Shown here piece by piece: positions 38,701 through 48,560 of a DNA stretch of 64,000 nucleotides. Where the stretch lies: NCBI RefSeq assembly GCF_020382885.2, contig NC_058498.1:7104501-7168500 (forward strand). The letters are read 5' to 3'. Below the pieces are notes generated by a model that was given only the letters and a program-made list of their open reading frames with translations, did not search any database and was not told where the DNA came from. The translations under genes and the position numbers were made by a program. Source of the DNA: Scatophagus argus. Its lineage: Eukaryota; Chordata; Actinopteri; Scatophagidae. Every line of letters starts with the position of its first letter. Position 1 is the stretch's first letter.

Positions 38701-41700
38701 CCATTATTCATTGGGTTCTGATTCCACCTTGAACAAAACCTCCAAATCTCTATTTTGAGTGTGTGGACTTTATACTCAACAGGAGAGGCTGAACACTTGG
38801 CCTGGACACAGAGCTGAACTGGTGTCGGGACGCTCCCTGCGGAATGGGAGTGATTAGCCACCCGAGTCGACTGATCTCAAAAGGTTTGTCCAGAAGTGGG
38901 ACACATTGTTGGACTACCGCTCTCTGCCAAGAACAATGACTGCGACGGGACGAGCAAATGACACAGTGCTGGTGGAGACTGGCATAACAAGTGAAGAGGC
39001 TATGGAGATGGAGTGCAGGAGGGAACGAGGGGTGGGGTGGGACAAGTGGGGACAGACAGACACTTTATGTCCAGGGGACGGCTGAAGAATGTGGGGATTT
39101 GGCCCCGACAGAGAGCAGCTCGTGAGCTGGGACTGAGTGGGAGGATTAGAGGGGACAGGATTGAGATGAGCTGGTTTGGCACTCTCTGGCTCATTCACTC
39201 ACACACACTCACACTCTCTCTCTCACACTCACACAAACACACACACCACACACACACACACCACACACACACCTCCCCTGCCTGGCACTCTGCCCGGCCA
39301 TTCTGTGGCAGTAATGCCCTTAAACTCCAGACTCCACCACACCCACACTGAGGAGCCGTGAAGTCCCTCCAATCATCAACAACACCCCCCTCCCAACTAC
39401 TCCACAAAATCAGGAATGTGATAAGAACAACATAAAAATCAGGAAGATAATGAGCCAAAGAGGAAGACAATTACTCTGTTAAAAAACAAAGGGAACAAAA
39501 AAAACAAACAGGAGCCTTTCTCCCAATAATCAGAATCAGAAAAGCAGGTGTAATAAGGGCTGACACTAATCAGTCAATCAATAATCAATATGGCTGATCG
39601 ACATAATTGAAACTATTTAAATGCAGATGTACCAAACATTCACTGAGGCTGGCTTCTCGACTGTGAGGATTTGATGATTTCCTTTGACTTGTGTGACAGT
39701 GAACTTACGATATTTGGGTTCTGGACTGTTGACCTAAACAAGTGAAAATATTAGTTTGAACTTACTGTCATATCCCCTATTTTTCACCTTGTTTTCACAT
39801 CTTCCAGTGAAAATGATTAATCGGTTAACTGAGAAAATAAACGTCAGATCAGTAATTGAAATAATCATTAGCTCCAGCTATACAGAAAATACTACAGCCG
39901 TAACTAATGAGCATTTTCACTAAGGATTGTTTGATTAATTGTTAATTATTTTCCCCATAAAAAGAATTGCCTACGTGAGATAACAGTAAAAAATGCCAAC
40001 AGACTTCTACAAATTTGTTAGACCAACAGTCCTAAACCCAAATATATTGAATTTATAGTGAAATAAAACAGAAAAAGCAGTAAAACACAACATTTCAGAG
40101 GCTGGAGAAAGCAAACGTTTGGCATTTTACAAGGAAAATGACTCAAACAATTAATCTGCTATTGATCAACTATTAAAATAATTGACTGCTCATTTAAGCT
40201 CTATAAAATGTAGCCAGGAAAAGAAAACCACACTAATGGAGATGGATATCAACTGAACTGCACCACATTGCCTGAAAATCTGAATCACCAGGGACAGCGG
40301 TCTAAAAAAAAACAAAAAAAACAATAGTTATGTTTCGCAATCATTCGGATCTAATGGTATCAGATGGGTAAAATGACTGGTGGCAACACATTCATTTAGC
40401 TTTTATCTATTCAAGGCAACACAGGAGGATACAAAACCAGACAGCACAAAGCCACTTATATTGTGCATGCTCTCTCTCTCACGGTGCACCAACAGAGGGA
40501 ATAAGAGAAAATACAAAATCTGACAGACACACTGGCTCCCACAAAAACAATGAGCTCCCAGCTGACATGCGTAAATAATAACCCTCATGACTATGTTAAT
40601 CTCTTCCAGCTAATGAACGACTGAAATGAAAAGCAAAAAAAAAAAAAAAAGTTTCCCTCGGAGGGGGCAAACAATTATGACAGCAGCTGCGTTTTGATGA
40701 AGCTACCGATTCCAGTTGAATCTGTCACACCTTAGGCCTGAATGATAACATACACTGAGGGAGCAACTTGTACAGGAACATGGTCAGTCCCAGAGAGCTG
40801 GCGGGGGGGGGGTCCACAACAGCCTATCTGCAACACCCAAGGAAAACAAGACAGTGTGGGACACAGGGTGTGGGGATTGTGGGAAGCTACATGAGCACTT
40901 GCCACTTCCACCCCAACTGCAGTGCTGGTAACACACAGAACTCACAACTAAAAATCAGCAAAGACTTCACTATATGGACTACTGCAGCTTTTGAATCAGG
41001 TTAGCTACTTAACTTGTTATCAAGCTGTGTCATGGTGCTGTAATGTGCAATAAATGTAAATGTGAAGTTTACAAACCGAACCTGACTTTCTCCGGGATCT
41101 GACGGACTCTACTACAGACTTATTAGATCCACCTATTTAAAATGAATGCAGTGCAGTACAACAGCGCTTCATTTAAGTTTCATTAAAGTTAAAGTGCATA
41201 TCAGATAGCGAGGCCCAACAAAATTAAATACTTAAAATTAAAGACTGTCTAATACAAAGAAATACAATTAAGTTCAATAGCAGCGCAATCTACAGCCTGC
41301 AAAATGACCATTAAGCTGAACGAACACCTCTGTGAAACAGTTTTAACAAGAATTAATCATTACAAACTTCACAAAGCCAGGTCACTGCAAGGCTGCTGTG
41401 TTAATTTTTAAGTACATGTACGAACAAAATGGCAAATGTGCATATATTTGAGTAAAAAGAATGAAAAATCTAATTCAACTCTTTCACAAGTAACACAGTT
41501 AACCTTCCTCACAGAAGTACAACCACACCATTCTTTTAACTTGTAGCAGAAGACTTCCTCTGGATGAACACTCACACATCTAGTTAAAACTTCAAAGGGG
41601 CCAACAGTGAATGCAGACTAGTTCCAAGAAAGTGGCTGAGCCGCTTTCCAAGGGTGTGTGGCCTAACCATTTGAAATATAGTCCTGAATAACCTCAGGCA

Positions 41701-42642
41701 TGTAAAGAGGAACCCACTTTGAAGCAATATCTCCTTTACTGTTAGCAGATCTGTAATTTCTTTTGCACACATTTCTGTTTTCTGCTAAATAAATGATGAC
41801 GCTTCTAAGGACCACACAAATCTCAACTGTGCACACTTCCCCGTGCAATGATGTTCATTGTGAAGACGTGATCTTGCAATAGCAAAGGGTTTACATGCCG
41901 GGTCTTTTAAGACGAGCCAATGCATGGGTGGTCATCATGACTGGATTCAAGTTCAACGTTTGCCACAGAAATCTGCCACCATGCTACGTGCAATTTAGTC
42001 GAGAATGAATGTAGTAACCTATGTATTAAACATTAACCAACTCCTAGCACAAAAATGCAAAGATATTACGTTAGTTGGATGGTCGTTGCTGCTTTTATTA
42101 GCCTCGCATGTGTGGTTTCAGGCCGCTGGCAGTGGAGACACCACCCCGCCTCTCCAGCCCAACCTGGAGAGGACAAATCTTTTCCCCGGCGCCTTGTAGC
42201 GGCTCCTTAGCCTTTAGCCAACGGCCGACACTCTCCTGATAGGTAGAGTAGCTTAGCTTAGCTAGACAAAACCTCGAGTCAAATTGGAATTCGTGGTGTT
42301 TAACAACGTGCATATGCGTTTTAAACACAGCAGAGCGGAATAAACACCAGGTGTAAATCTCTTTGTGTGCCTGGTTGTGGCTACAGCTATGCAGCGGTGC
42401 TGAATGGTGTGGTAAACTGAAGCTAGCTAGCGGTAAATACCGATGTATGAGTGCCCAGCTAGCATAGCTCCAGAGCCAAACAACTACGAGTTCATTAGCA
42501 GCAGGAGCATTTTTTTCTTCTTCTGGCTAGCAGAACAGAGGATTCATTCCTGCCTTGCCAGCGCACATCCCGCTGGCATTTTCTCCGTGAAAAGTTCAGA
42601 TTCCACAAGGAGACACAAAAGCCACTGTACCTGGTTTTCCAT
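26741..42642 (-). CDS. mllt1: ENL: YEATS-domain acyl-lysine reader, super elongation complex and DOT1L partner
   Basis: ENL binds acylated histone H3 and recruits AF4/P-TEFb and DOT1L in the nucleus. Coding exons (- strand order): 42642-42631, 37009-36829, 35994-35912, 34941-34798, 33646-33521, 32389-31739, 31359-31269, 31132-31021, 30099-30000, 28708-28640, 27777-27706, 26869-26741. Phases agree; 1,770 nt encode 589 aa (human 559). The YEATS domain spans about residues 5-140 and keeps the pocket residues F28, H56, S58, F59 and Y78. The large sixth exon encodes a Lys/Ser-rich linker with a KPSAKKQKK basic motif and a poly-Gly run where human ENL has poly-Pro. The C-terminal AHD (about 519-589) ends in EATAT and binds AF4 and DOT1L family proteins. 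MENQ in exon 1 and position beside acsbg2 favour mllt1 over mllt3. Intron 1 is about 5.6 kb. Confidence 0.95.
29420..29535 (-). mobile_element. Non-LTR tail, reverse orientation (mllt1 intron)
   Basis: CCCAAAGGGATCAATAAAGT followed by CTAAGTCTAATTCTG is the complement-style version of the tails at 6,351 and 9,130. It lies between the mllt1 exons at 28,640-28,708 and 30,000-30,099. It is 5'-truncated. Confidence 0.45.
31430..31630 (-). repeat. ATTAATCGATTA-type teleost repeat (mllt1 intron)
   Basis: It contains TTTGGACTCTTGGTCAAACA, AAGTCTGAAGATGC and GCGATTAATTGATTAAACAA. These are three landmarks in the order found in the full copies at 39,555-40,205. It lies about 70 bp past the 31,269-31,359 exon. 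Confidence 0.5.
36602..36613 (-). promoter_or_regulatory. CTCF-like site in mllt1 intron 2
   Basis: The complement reads CCAGCAGGGGGC, the canonical CTCF core. It lies between the exon pair that encodes the YEATS domain. Only the motif is seen; binding is not shown. Confidence 0.4.
37575..38610. repeat. Decayed teleost repeats in mllt1 intron 1
   Basis: Several fragments of the ATTAATCGATTA-type family lie here: about 37,575-37,750 (ACATCTTCAAATCAC), 37,945-38,000 (GATTAGTCAATTAATTAAG) and 38,190-38,610 (AGACCAGACGATTAATG). No exon is present. Confidence 0.45.
39195..39275. repeat. CA/CT-rich simple repeat
   Basis: An imperfect (CA)n array with embedded CT runs in mllt1 intron 1. Open frames across it are artefacts of the repeat. 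Confidence 0.85.
39555..40205. repeat. Two near-adjacent copies of the ATTAATCGATTA-type repeat
   Basis: The first copy (about 39,555-39,885) starts with CTGACACTAATCAGTCAATC and ends with GAAATAATCATTAGCTCCAG. The second (about 39,895-40,205) starts GCCGTAACTAATGAGC and ends AATTGACTGCTCATTTAAGC. Each is about 310-330 bp and non-coding. They are diverged from each other, so they look like independent insertions into intron 1. Confidence 0.5.
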
Positions 42643-42870
42643 GTTTCTCTGGCCTCAGTGATTGTTGTATGTATTTACAGCGGCGTTTGCGGAGCGTCTC
42701 CCCAGCCTCTGCTCCTCATTGTGTGTCAATCCAGCCCAGAAGCGGAAGGCAGACGGCTCCCCTCCCCTTCCAGACGGCTGCTGGCAGGCAACCAAAACAG
42801 AAAGCTCTCTCAGCCAATAAGAACGCTGGGAATTTAAGCACTCTTGAAAGGAGCCAATCAGAACACGCAA
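42643..42870 (-). promoter_or_regulatory. mllt1: mllt1 promoter and 5' UTR with two CCAAT boxes
   Basis: GC-richer DNA lies directly upstream of the exon 1 ATG (42,642-42,640). Two CCAAT words (42,814-42,818 and 42,854-42,858, 40 bp apart, reversed with respect to the gene) sit about 170-215 bp from the ATG. There is no TATA box. The same pair, 41 bp apart, is kept in the duplicated copy at 47,814-47,859, which supports this as the core promoter. Confidence 0.6.
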
Positions 42871-43740
42871 GGGGCGGGTCAGACACCGGGCTGCAAATAC
42901 AATTAAAGCATTTTCTGGAGGTTTTCTCGAGTGACAGCGAGCAAGTCCCAATGGCTACAGCTCTGTTTCAATTGTAAAATGCACACGATGCTAATTGATT
43001 AATCGGGGTTCAATTATATGGGGTTTCACATTTTACCTATTGTCATTAGTCTGATAAATGCAGCATCAATAACGTTAACAGTCAGGCTTATGTCTTAGTC
43101 ATACAACTTAATTTTTCGCAATCCTCTTAAAAGGTATGTTAAATTTTCTGAGTTCCCACTTTCCCATACAGAATACTTCTGTTTCAAACCAGTCTTTTAA
43201 AAGCATAATAAGCTTCGATAGAAGCAGCCATGACATGTAGTTATACAATTGTGAGGTACTTTACTGGTGACAATCCATTATTATAATAACATTGACGGAG
43301 TCCATTAATGCATGTGTGAGTAATTCTACTTTTGATACAGCAAGTTAACTTTTAGCTTTTTTTAAAAAAAATTTGAACACTTTGAATTAAGTATTTTTAT
43401 AGTATGTAGGTATCTGAGCATTGCTACTTTTACTTCTTTCATTAGTGGTTAAAAGCAAACATTTGAATGCCAGTAAAAGCCTGTAAAAAGCTGTTTTTCC
43501 TCACTTTGCCAGTAAAACAAGGAAGCCTGCATGAGAATTCCTTTGTGTCCCCATGTTGATTTTGGCAACACGTCAATCAAAAGAAGAATCTGAAGTGATT
43601 CAAAAGAAGTTAGCTTTTACTGCATCGTCGAGATGAAGCTTTCCCAAATTTGGGTACATCTGAAAAAGCATAATGAAAACTTTACACCACATCCTACACA
43701 GCCTGTCCCAAATGTCCATTTCCGACGTGCGTCTCCTGAT
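42871..43740. other. Upstream flank of mllt1
   Basis: No gene is seen. A copy of the ACTTAAGTA-type repeat occupies about 43,230-43,500, with words such as GAATTAAGTATTTTTATAGT and GCTACTTTTACTTCTTTC. Weak similarity to 48,176-48,239 begins near 43,703. Confidence 0.45.
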
Positions 43741-44030
43741 GAGTGAGGGCCCATTGCAGTCAAGTCTCTGTGGTGCTCAGACTTTGATGTGAGATTAGTG
43801 GGCCTCAGCTATAGGACAGAAGGTCACCACTCTCTCACTGGCTTGGTGCCTCCTTTTCTTCTCCTGCCGCTCAAACTGATCCAGTCTGCCTCCTCAGTCA
43901 AGTCTGAGTAAAATAAATCCCACCTGGCTGTCACACAGGAGCTGTATTGAGGCATCAACCTTTAAATCCTCCTTTTCAAAATGCAGTGAGAGGGAAAAAT
44001 ACAAAATGAAGCCATGTCTCCCACAGGTTT
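43741..44030. repeat. Duplicated upstream block, copy A
   Basis: Direct repeat of 48,266-48,560. Bases 43,741-43,941 align without gaps to 48,266-48,466 with 7 mismatches in 201 by my count. The remainder aligns with small gaps. On the - strand, 43,927-43,824 forms an open stretch after an acceptor-like GTGACAG and ends in TGA. Its words include SDLTEEADWIS, which I do not recognise. Copies A and B differ there by 4 amino-acid-changing and 1 silent base, so coding constraint is not supported. Its role is unknown. Confidence 0.85.
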
Positions 44031-44923
44031 TACAGAGTTTTATTAGAGCAAATGTTTCACTTCTCAGCAAGTGACATCTATTAATTGTATTTATTTATAA
44101 AAAAAAATCAAGACCATAAAGTAGATAGTTTAGTAACTTCCTGAACCTTCAACAAAAAACTCAAACATGAAACAGATATTAAATACGAATATAGTGAAAA
44201 AAAAAATAAAAAAAGATAAGATTGATAAGATGACTGAAACTTTTTGCCTCTTCCAAGCTTCCTCTTTCAACCACTTTTTTGTCCCCTTTTGGCATCACAT
44301 GCACAAAACATTCATACAATTAGTTCAGCTAAGACAGGTACTTTGAGTTTTGAGAGCAACTTTTCAAGGTTTTCTTGAACATATATCCTCAACACATCAT
44401 TTAAAAATTAAATTAGATTCAAGACTTTGACTTTCATTGGCATATTGTGTCCAAAACTGCATGTATATTTCTATCTACATTTCCCTCAAAGTTTCTCTTT
44501 GAACTGTATGTAACAATTAGGAGCAACAAAATCCCTGAGTCATATTCCTTATACTTTACAAGGATACAAGTGAGGACAAGGATACAAGTGCACACATACT
44601 TGGCAAATCTGATTCTGATACACATCTGCCTACACAAGTCAAACATGTTTGAGCGGGAGCAGTGGGTGGCATCCTGCTGACACACATACATTTGTTCTAC
44701 TTGGTATTTGCATTATAGCCAGACATTTAACTTTCACTGGTTATTACCTGTGGCTCCCCCGCAAGGAAACGTCTTCTCAGCAGACAGGAGGTCACTGTTG
44801 AGCATTTATATGTAAACAGTGCCTTAGGATTATTTTTGCATATGATTGTTGAGAATTGTTGGGATTTGGCCAGTAAGGACACTTTATAGACACCACCTGT
44901 GTCATCGCCTCAGGGAGCTTTGC

Positions 44924-47265
44924 TCTCAGTCTTTTCAGAGCCATTCATGGTGCTCCTCACTTAGCTTATGCTGCTTCACTGCTGCCACCACATCCTTCTT
45001 TGCTGGGTTCCTGAAGAGAGAAAAAAAACATTTAGGTGCACGCCAGCTGAATTACGGCTTACCCAAGTAATATCCAAGGTAACTTTGTAAAGTCTGGTGT
45101 GATTTCCCATATGGACAGAGGTAGCTCTTAACCAGCAGGTGAATCTCTGAGCTGTTACTCATGTGTATAGTTAAATTATCCTAATGGTTTTCACATTTTT
45201 AGACTATTTTACATGTCTGCATACCAGGGCCACTGTAGGTATAAATAAAGAAAAGCGACTAAGGTCGTAGTTGAAAGTCATCTTTTTCGGGTTCTCCTGG
45301 AGGAAGGCTACAGATGAAGTATTTTCTAAAACTAATCTGTGTCGTTTTTGTCCTGTTTGCCTTTCCACATTGGTGCCCAACATACAGTCAGCTCTCAATA
45401 TCTGCATATTTCACAACAAAAGATAAAACCTGAACGAATGAACTATCACCTTCTGAGTCAATAAAACAAACAGAAATAGCTGTTTCACCTCAGACAGTTA
45501 TGATATACAGAGTGGGGCTCGTCAAGCTGAAGAAAAGACATTAAGATGTTCTTGAGAAATTTAATAAAGAAAAAATGTCTTGTTTTCTGTCCATTTTTTA
45601 TCTTCTTGACAGATTTATTTGTCCATTCACCTTGTTCTTGAAGTAAACCTCCATAAGCATGAGGAAGTCCACAGAACCCGACTCCACTACCTCATACGGA
45701 GGTTCTTTGAATACTGCACAGATGTTGTGATGGAAATATTAGAAGCTGACACAGGGCTGAGTTTTGTGTGAGTAAGAAACAAAGGATAAAGGATAGTTAG
45801 TTTTCCTTTTTTTTTCTCCATTTGTCTTATAAGGGAGGAGGTCTGTAGAGCCAACAACCTCCTCTGATCAGTTTTCTGGGGGAAACCCAGCACATTCCTT
45901 TTGTGTTTCAAACGTGTCATGATGCACTTCTCAATGTCTTTCATGCAGTTCATAAAACACTCTGAACTGCCTTTGGGCATTAATCTACTATATAAACAAA
46001 AGCTCTATTCACACAAAGCAAAATAATGTGGTTGTGTCCATGCCAAATAATGATGGCTCTGTCATACCTCTCTTGGGGTTGGGGTAGCCCTCATGCAGGT
46101 GGAAGAGAACTTTGTTTCTTCCTTAGCTGGCTCTGCTTAGCTTAGCTCTGTGGCCCATCTCCAGGCACAGAGAAAACAGTAAAATACTAAGCGAATCTTC
46201 AATCGGGGACAGGAGTTATGATCTCTGTTATCAAATGACCAGAATTCCATAATTAAGTCATGTGATGACTAAAAATAATGCTGTCGCCATGACAACTGAG
46301 TAAACATCCATGAATTCAGGCTTTGTTATGCAGTTGAAAGACCAGAAAAAGGAGATAAGCGGGCCTTGAGTTAAGTCATAACAATGGTGGCGTTATGAAG
46401 AGCCAGAATACAGGCCACAGATAAGTCCATCATCACTGTAAGAAATCCTGAAGAATTACAGACTCAGTGTCACGAATCAATCATCTTTAATTCATGCAGT
46501 ATGGAGAGAGGGCCCTAGCTGAATCACGATCAGTGCTGATCATGCATTCCTCAGTACAATCAGTTACCTGTCAATCTCAGACTCATCTGACCTCGAGAAT
46601 CACATCTGCATCACCAAATCAATACACTGATTGCTCAGTCTTCCATCCATCCATTACCTATCAAGGCTTATCCTGTGCAGCTGACACTGGGCGAGAGGCG
46701 GGGTGCACCCCGGACAAGTCTCCAGTACATCACAGAGTTGATATATAAAGACAAGCAAACCATTCATGCTCACATACACACCTATGGGCAATTTGGTGTC
46801 ACCAATTAACCTAACCTGCATGTCTCTGGACGGTAGCAGGAAGCCGGAGGGAACCCACGCAGACACGGGAGAACTTGCACACTCCTGGTCGGGTTTGTTT
46901 CAGATTTCTCAATCTGAAACGTTAGTTTTACACCACCGATGAATATTTGGGGAAAGACTGTGTGCATGATTGTGTACGGATTATGAGCATGACCACTCAC
47001 CCTGTCATCCTAGCTACAGTCTCCATAAAGAGCAGAAATGATCTCAGAATTTGCACTGAACTTTCCTTCATTCAAACAGACTGAACTTTGTCAAAAAGAA
47101 AATGACGAGTGATCTTGGTTCAAGGTTTCCTCGTGAGGTATAAATTTAAATTGTGACTAGCCGGCTAACGGTAATTACCCGCTAGCTTAAGCTTAAACAA
47201 CTTCCGTTTTTCCGTTTCCGAAAATTTCAGAAAGAGACATAAAGCCACAGTACCCGGTGGTCCAT
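44924..47265 (-). pseudogene. Partial tandem duplicate of mllt1, decayed
   Basis: Pieces of mllt1 occur here in the parental order with shortened introns, so this was a DNA-level duplication, not a retrocopy. Exon 1 copy: 47,265-47,254, encoding MDHR before a kept GT donor. Exon 2 copy: about 46,170-46,068, with a 13-base insertion, an in-frame TAA and loss of the central ~88 bases. Exon 3 copy: 45,713-45,631, full 83 bp and open, about 78% identical to the parent, with YEATS pocket Tyr78 replaced by Ser. Exon 4 copy: only the 5' part near 45,301-45,262 (ENPKKMTFNYDL). Exon 6 copy: about 45,011-44,924, with an in-frame TAA at codon 15. Exon 5 and exons 7-12 are absent. It cannot encode a YEATS domain. 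Confidence 0.9.
46640..46870. repeat. High-copy teleost repeat inside the mllt1 pseudogene
   Basis: It starts at CCATCCATCCATTACC and includes GGGCGAGAGGCGGGGTGCAC, AATTTGGTGTCACCAATTAA and AACCCACGCAGACACGGGAG. This is a phrase sequence I recognise as one of the most abundant fish interspersed repeats. It lies in the pseudogene's intron between the exon 1 and exon 2 copies, so it probably inserted after duplication. The class is not assigned. Confidence 0.65.
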
Positions 47266-47870
47266 GTCTCTGGTGTTCCTTCAAAACACGCCCCCGCGGA
47301 TTTACAGTTTCCAACGCGACGTCCAGTTTTTTCCGCTATTAGTTTTGTCCCATCTGACATTTGTTTATTCTCGTGCTTCCGCCTCTTCTTCTTCTTTTGA
47401 GGCTTATTGGGAGACAACGAATTGGCGCATTACCGCCACCCACTGGTCGCGAATGTGTGCAATATTTACAATATCCTTTAAATAAATAAATACTGACATA
47501 CATAGATATAAATTCCATCATATCTTCTTATTCAAAGTAGTTATTCTAAGATACTGAAAAGGGATTCAATAAGAACAATTTTCTTTTTCAAGTTTTTTCG
47601 CAAAATATCTATTAAACCAAAGTGTACTTTTATCATTCTGAGGTTTTGAACGAGCTGCCTTCTTTCTGCTTCACATTTCTGACGGCGTTGTAGAACAAGT
47701 TGCCAAAATGTGCTCGTACCCATAAAAAAATTGTGTGTCAACAAATACATGTCCAGCAGTAATGCTTCATCCGAGCCCAGTAAAGTCTGATTGGAGAGCG
47801 CTCTCTGGCTCATCCAATCAAAGGGCAGGGAACTTAAGCGTTTTACGAAAGGACCCAATCATAACACTCA
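47266..47870 (-). promoter_or_regulatory. Duplicated mllt1 promoter in front of the pseudogene
   Basis: Two CCAAT words at 47,814-47,818 and 47,855-47,859 (41 bp apart) match the pair of the real gene. Shared flanks include TTAAGC and GAAAGGA. The stretch lies upstream of the pseudogene exon 1 ATG at 47,265, but about 550 bp away rather than 170, so extra sequence has been inserted. Whether it still fires is not known. Confidence 0.55.
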
Positions 47871-48265
47871 CAAGGCATTATGTCAGTGTCCCAACTGATT
47901 TGCCTGAATAGATCGACAGCCCTAACTGCTGCATCTCTGTTTTAAGTGAAAAGGTGAATGATACCAATTGATTAACCGTAAAACGTAAAGCGAGTGCTTC
48001 ACAGTTTGTAATAAATTTCAAAGCACTGTCAAATGCAGTACCCAAAGTGTACAAGCAATGTGCAGATGCATTCAAGTGTGACAGATCATTTATTTAAGGT
48101 CCTAGTAAACATGGGCACATGTTGATAAATACAGTGTCCCTCTTACTCCACAGGTTGTTGTCCTGGTTTTACTCAGCTTCTGTCTCAAACGTCCACTTTG
48201 GACGTTCCATCGGAAAGGAAAGCAGTGCGTCTCCTGATCGAAGACTTCTCTTTTATAGAGTCAGC

Positions 48266-48560
48266 GAGTGAGGGCCCATTGCAGTCAAGTCTCTGTGGTG
48301 CTCAGACTTTGATGTGAGATTAGTGGGTCTCAGCTATAGGACAGAAGGTCACCACTCTCTCACTGGCTTGGTGCCTCCATTTCTACTCCTGCCGCTCAAA
48401 CTGATCCAGTCTGCCTCCTCAGTCAAGTCTGAGTGAAAGAAGTCCCACCTGGCTGTCAGACAGGAGGGTGTCCCTCTTGTATTAAGACATCAACCTTTAA
48501 GTCCTCCCTTTCAATGTGTAGTGAGAGGGAGAAATACAAAATGTAAAGCCCACAGGTTTC
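48266..48560. repeat. Duplicated upstream block, copy B
   Basis: Partner of 43,741-44,030 in the same orientation, 4.5 kb away. It sits upstream of the duplicated mllt1 promoter, just as copy A sits upstream of the real one, so it marks the far end of the duplicated segment. A 27-base stretch (about 48,239-48,265) is absent from copy A. Confidence 0.85.

Noticed and set aside
26741..42642. Assignment of the YEATS gene as mllt3 (AF9)
   Set aside because: MENQC at the start, the linker and the EATAT end fit ENL, and the neighbours acsbg2 and acer1 match the human MLLT1 locus.
43760..43900. Alternative - strand frame in the duplicated block (FERQEKKRRHQ)
   Set aside because: It has an upstream stop, and copy B has a TAG in the middle, so it is not a shared coding frame.
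44924..47265. A functional short second ENL gene
   Set aside because: Stops in the exon 2 and exon 6 copies and loss of most of the YEATS core rule out an ENL-like product.
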